This document shows positions 31,179-33,328 of a stretch of DNA of 33,328 bases, piece by piece. Under the pieces are notes generated by a model, which saw only the letters and a program-made list of their open reading frames with translations, did no database searches and was not told the DNA's origin. Made by a program: the position numbers and the translations under genes. The DNA comes from CAYYNP01 sp964472545 (GTDB taxonomy: Bacteria > Planctomycetota > Planctomycetia > Pirellulales > Thermoguttaceae). The stretch's first letter is position 1. Each line of letters starts with the position of its first letter. The stretch is taken from assembly GCA_964472545.1 (NCBI GenBank), contig CAYYNP010000080.1:1-33328 (forward strand), in the 5' to 3' direction.

Positions 31179-32660
31179 ATGATCGAGCATAACAGAATTG
31201 GGTCAAAACTCCTGGCGGCAATCAGGATTGCAGCAGTGGGGTTTGTCCTTTCGACGGCCGCTTCTGCCAAAGGCGCCGAACCGTCTCGCCCCAACTTTGT
31301 GCTGATCATCGGTGACGACATCTCGGTGGATGATTTTGGTTGCTACGGGCATCCGCACATTCGCACTCCGCACGTCGACAAGCTCGCCGCTGCGGGGATG
31401 CGTTTCACCAATGCGTACCTGACGACCAGCCAGTGCAGCCCGACCCGTTGCAGTCTGATTACCGGCAGATACCCGCACAACACCGGAGCCCCGGAGTTGC
31501 ACACGGGCTTGCCTGAAGGGCAGATCATGTTTCCCGCGATCCTGAAACAGGCAGGTTACCATACCGCGGCGGCCGGCAAATGGCACCTGGGCACGTACGC
31601 CAAGAGTGCGTTCGAGAAGATCGTAGGCGGCGGCCCCGGCGGCGAAGAGCGCTGGCAGGAGTGTTTGCAGGAGCGGCCCAAAGACCGGCCGTTCTGCATG
31701 TGGTTTGCCGCGTACGACGCCCACCGCGGCTGGGCTCCCGACCCGAACGCGGAGCCACACACGCCGGCCGATGCGGTAGTTCCGCCCTATTCGATCGATA
31801 CGCCCGCCGTTCGCGCGGACATGGCCAAATACTACGACGAAGTCGGGCGGCTGGATCGATACGTCGGAGTCGTGGTCGAGGAACTGCGGCGGCAAGGCGT
31901 GCTCGACAACACCTGCATCATCTTCATGGCCGACAACGGCCGCCCCTTTGCGCGCTGCAAGACGCGGCTCTACGACAGCGGGATCAAGACACCGTTCATC
32001 GTACGCTGGCCCAACGGCTCCGTGAAACCGGGCAGCGTTTGCAACGGTCTGGTCAGCGCGATCGACGTCGCGCCGACCGTCCTGAAGCTGGCCGGTTTGG
32101 AGACGCCGCCGAGCTTTCAGGGGGTCAGCATGGCTGCCCTGTTGACCGATCCGGAGGCGTCTATTCGGCAATACGTGTTTGCGGAGCACAATTGGCACGG
32201 CCAGATCGCCCACGAACGCATGGTTCGCCATGGCGACTACGTCTATATTCGGAACGCCCACCCGCAACTGCCTCAGATTTGCGGCTTGGACGCACAGTGC
32301 CCTCAGAAGGAACTGAGAGCCCTGGCAGCAGGCGACAAGCTGACTCCCGCACAACTGGACCCGCTGCTCGAGCCCCGGCCGGCGGAAGAGCTTTTCAACG
32401 TTCGCGAGGATCCTTTTCAACTCCGCAACCGCAGCGGGCATCCCGAGCACGGCGAGACGCTGGAGCGTTTGCGGAAGGCGATGGATCAGTGGCAACGTCG
32501 CACGGGCGACACCGTGCCGCCGTTGGAAAAAGCCACCCCCGACCGATACGACCGCAGAACGGGCCAACCGATTCACGGCCGCGGCGGCCGTCCCCAAGGA
32601 GGCATCGTTCCGGGGCAAGAAACCGGAGCTACAACGATCAACGATCCCGGCCCGCGCTGA
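31179..32660 (+). CDS. Formylglycine-dependent sulfatase (S1 family, sulfamidase-like), secreted
   Basis: A 493-residue sulfatase. ATG 31179 has AGGAG 7 nt upstream and is preferred over the GTG two codons earlier. A signal peptide (LAAIRIAAVGFVLSTAASAKG) precedes 'RPNFVLIIGDDISVDDFGCYG' with the first metal aspartates. The formylglycine site CSPTRCSLITGR (Cys about residue 86) needs an FGE maturase encoded elsewhere. 'AAGKWHLG' (about 132) and 'FMADNGRPFARCKTRLYDSG' (about 250) provide further active-site residues. 'GGGPGGEERWQECLQERPKD' is characteristic of heparan N-sulfatase/S1_8-like proteins, so a sulfated glycosaminoglycan-like or galactan sugar is plausible. It follows GH115 by 26 bp. 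The C-terminus has a long polar tail. Confidence 0.92.
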   Translation: MIEHNRIGSKLLAAIRIAAVGFVLSTAASAKGAEPSRPNFVLIIGDDISVDDFGCYGHPHIRTPHVDKLAAAGMRFTNAYLTTSQCSPTRCSLITGRYPHNTGAPELHTGLPEGQIMFPAILKQAGYHTAAAGKWHLGTYAKSAFEKIVGGGPGGEERWQECLQERPKDRPFCMWFAAYDAHRGWAPDPNAEPHTPADAVVPPYSIDTPAVRADMAKYYDEVGRLDRYVGVVVEELRRQGVLDNTCIIFMADNGRPFARCKTRLYDSGIKTPFIVRWPNGSVKPGSVCNGLVSAIDVAPTVLKLAGLETPPSFQGVSMAALLTDPEASIRQYVFAEHNWHGQIAHERMVRHGDYVYIRNAHPQLPQICGLDAQCPQKELRALAAGDKLTPAQLDPLLEPRPAEELFNVREDPFQLRNRSGHPEHGETLERLRKAMDQWQRRTGDTVPPLEKATPDRYDRRTGQPIHGRGGRPQGGIVPGQETGATTINDPGPR

Positions 32661-32756
32661 GCGAGTCGTTGGGTTCAACCTTCGATCCCGCCGGTGGAAT
32701 CGGCAGTGGACGACAATCCGTGATCGGAGAACCGAGATCAGCGCGATTCGCATCAG

Positions 32757-32798
32757 AGTGCGGATCGGCCAGTGCGGATCGGCCAGTGCGGATCGGCC
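32757..32798. repeat. Three perfect 14-bp tandem repeats between the sulfatase genes
   Basis: The unit agtgcggatcggcc occurs three times in a row, followed by a partial agtgcg (32799-32804). It lies in the 179-bp gap between the two sulfatase genes, about 40 bp before the second start. A slippage-prone array here could alter spacing to a promoter or binding site for the second gene. Confidence 0.8.
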
Positions 32799-32839
32799 AG
32801 TGCGACGGCTTACCAAAGAACACTCCAAGAGATGTAACC

Positions 32840-33328
32840 ATGATCAAACCAAGCAAGGCCGCGGCAGTGTTCGCTATTGCGGCAGTCGGGCTGCCGGCAG
32901 CTTTGGCCGCGAACGCCGCCGACCGTCCGAATGTTGTCCTGATAATGGCCGACGATCTGGGCTACCAAGACTTGTCGTGCTATGGCAGCGAAACGATCCG
33001 GACGCCCGAACTCGACAAGATGGCCAGCCAAGGCATTCGTCTGACGAGTTTCTACGCCGGCGGCACCGTCTGCACACCGTCGCGCATGGCGCTGCTGACC
33101 GGCGCATATCCCACGCGCGTCGGCTGGCCGGGTGGCGTGATCGGGTACAAGATCAACGGGTCGAACGGTCTTGCGCCGCAAGCCCTGACCATGGCCGAGC
33201 TATTCCAAGACGCCGGCTACGCGACCGGGATGTGTGGCAAGTGGCACCTGGGAGACGCCGCCGAGTTGACGCCGATGAACCAGGGCTTCGATTCGGCCTA
33301 CTACATCAAGAGAAGCAACAACCAGACG
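32840..33328 (+). CDS. Formylglycine-dependent sulfatase, second (arylsulfatase A-like), 3' end outside window
   Basis: The first 163 residues of a second exported sulfatase, open to the window edge. ATG 32840 follows AGAGATG and starts a signal peptide (MIKPSKAAAVFAIAAVGLPA, then ALAANAA). 'RPNVVLIMADDLGYQDLSCY' supplies the metal aspartates, 'GGTVCTPSRMALLTGAYPT' the formylglycine Cys (about residue 78), and 'MCGKWHLGD' the conserved Lys-His (about 133). The CTPSR core and 'TRVGWPGGVIG' resemble arylsulfatase A-like S1 enzymes rather than the sulfamidase-like first sulfatase, so the two probably act on different sulfate positions of the same glycan. It is not a duplicate of the first, as the sequences diverge outside the active site. 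Confidence 0.92.
   Translation, partial: MIKPSKAAAVFAIAAVGLPAALAANAADRPNVVLIMADDLGYQDLSCYGSETIRTPELDKMASQGIRLTSFYAGGTVCTPSRMALLTGAYPTRVGWPGGVIGYKINGSNGLAPQALTMAELFQDAGYATGMCGKWHLGDAAELTPMNQGFDSAYYIKRSNNQT

Noticed and set aside
28486..31221. Minus-strand open frame of 911 codons opposite GH115
   Set aside because: GH115 on the plus strand has all its family motifs. The antisense frame has no recognisable domain or start signal.
31203..32828. Minus-strand open frame of 541 codons opposite the first sulfatase
   Set aside because: The sulfatase on the plus strand has the formylglycine motif and good initiation. The opposite frame has no domain.

Overview
The window is 33.3 kb of GC-rich DNA that looks like the chromosome of a planctomycete, probably of the Pirellulales type. 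This is inferred from gene content: formylglycine sulfatases, GH110 and GH115 glycoside hydrolases, a DUF4962/heparinase protein, PQQ-type and FG-GAP propellers, a CocE hydrolase, a TPR-fused multiheme cytochrome, an ECF sigma factor, and many short palindromic repeats between genes. No rRNA, tRNA, CRISPR array, phage gene or transposase gene was seen.

Region 1 (1-6400, minus strand) encodes a secreted PQQ-like propeller protein, an FG-GAP/VCBS propeller protein and a CocE/NonD hydrolase. The last two overlap by ATGA and form an operon. Region 2 (6401-8880) has a block of three hairpins, a UroD/methyltransferase-like gene (+) and a convergent sugar isomerase/epimerase gene (-). Region 3 (8882-12370, minus) encodes a large heparinase II/III-like protein and an ECF sigma factor, with heptanucleotide repeats upstream of the sigma gene.

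Region 4 (12371-18716, minus) is a sugar or polyol catabolic cluster. In transcription order it holds rpiB, a fusion of a sugar isomerase-type TIM barrel to a ribulose/allulose-phosphate 3-epimerase, a small membrane protein, two zinc alcohol/polyol dehydrogenases and a class II aldolase. Between the fusion gene and the small membrane protein gene lie three adjacent gene fragments, which match the 5' end of dehydrogenase 2, the 5' end of dehydrogenase 1 and the 3' end of the fusion gene. They look like the remains of a collapsed duplication of this same cluster.

Region 5 (18984-22534, plus) is a two-gene unit: a winged-helix regulator with six C-terminal cysteines, probably binding metal or Fe-S, followed 4 nt later by a membrane-anchored octaheme cytochrome with HEAT and TPR regions. 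Region 6 (22576-24783, minus) has a Tat-type lipoprotein sugar-binding protein and an RbsC-type permease, with no ATPase gene in the window.

Region 7 (24784-26113) is about 1.3 kb without a convincing gene. It holds two palindromic elements and a decayed reading frame. Region 8 (26114-33328, plus) is a glycan-degradation operon: a small secreted ORF, GH110 (alpha-1,3-galactosidase family), GH115 (alpha-glucuronidase family) and two sulfatases, the second cut off by the window edge. Together these point to a sulfated polysaccharide carrying alpha-galactosyl and uronic acid groups.

The most notable observations are the collapsed duplication (15931-16171), at least seven unrelated palindromic repeat types between genes, the regulator-octaheme unit, the epimerase fusion, and a perfect rho-independent terminator with no gene on its own strand. 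Functions are read from motifs alone; no database search was run.
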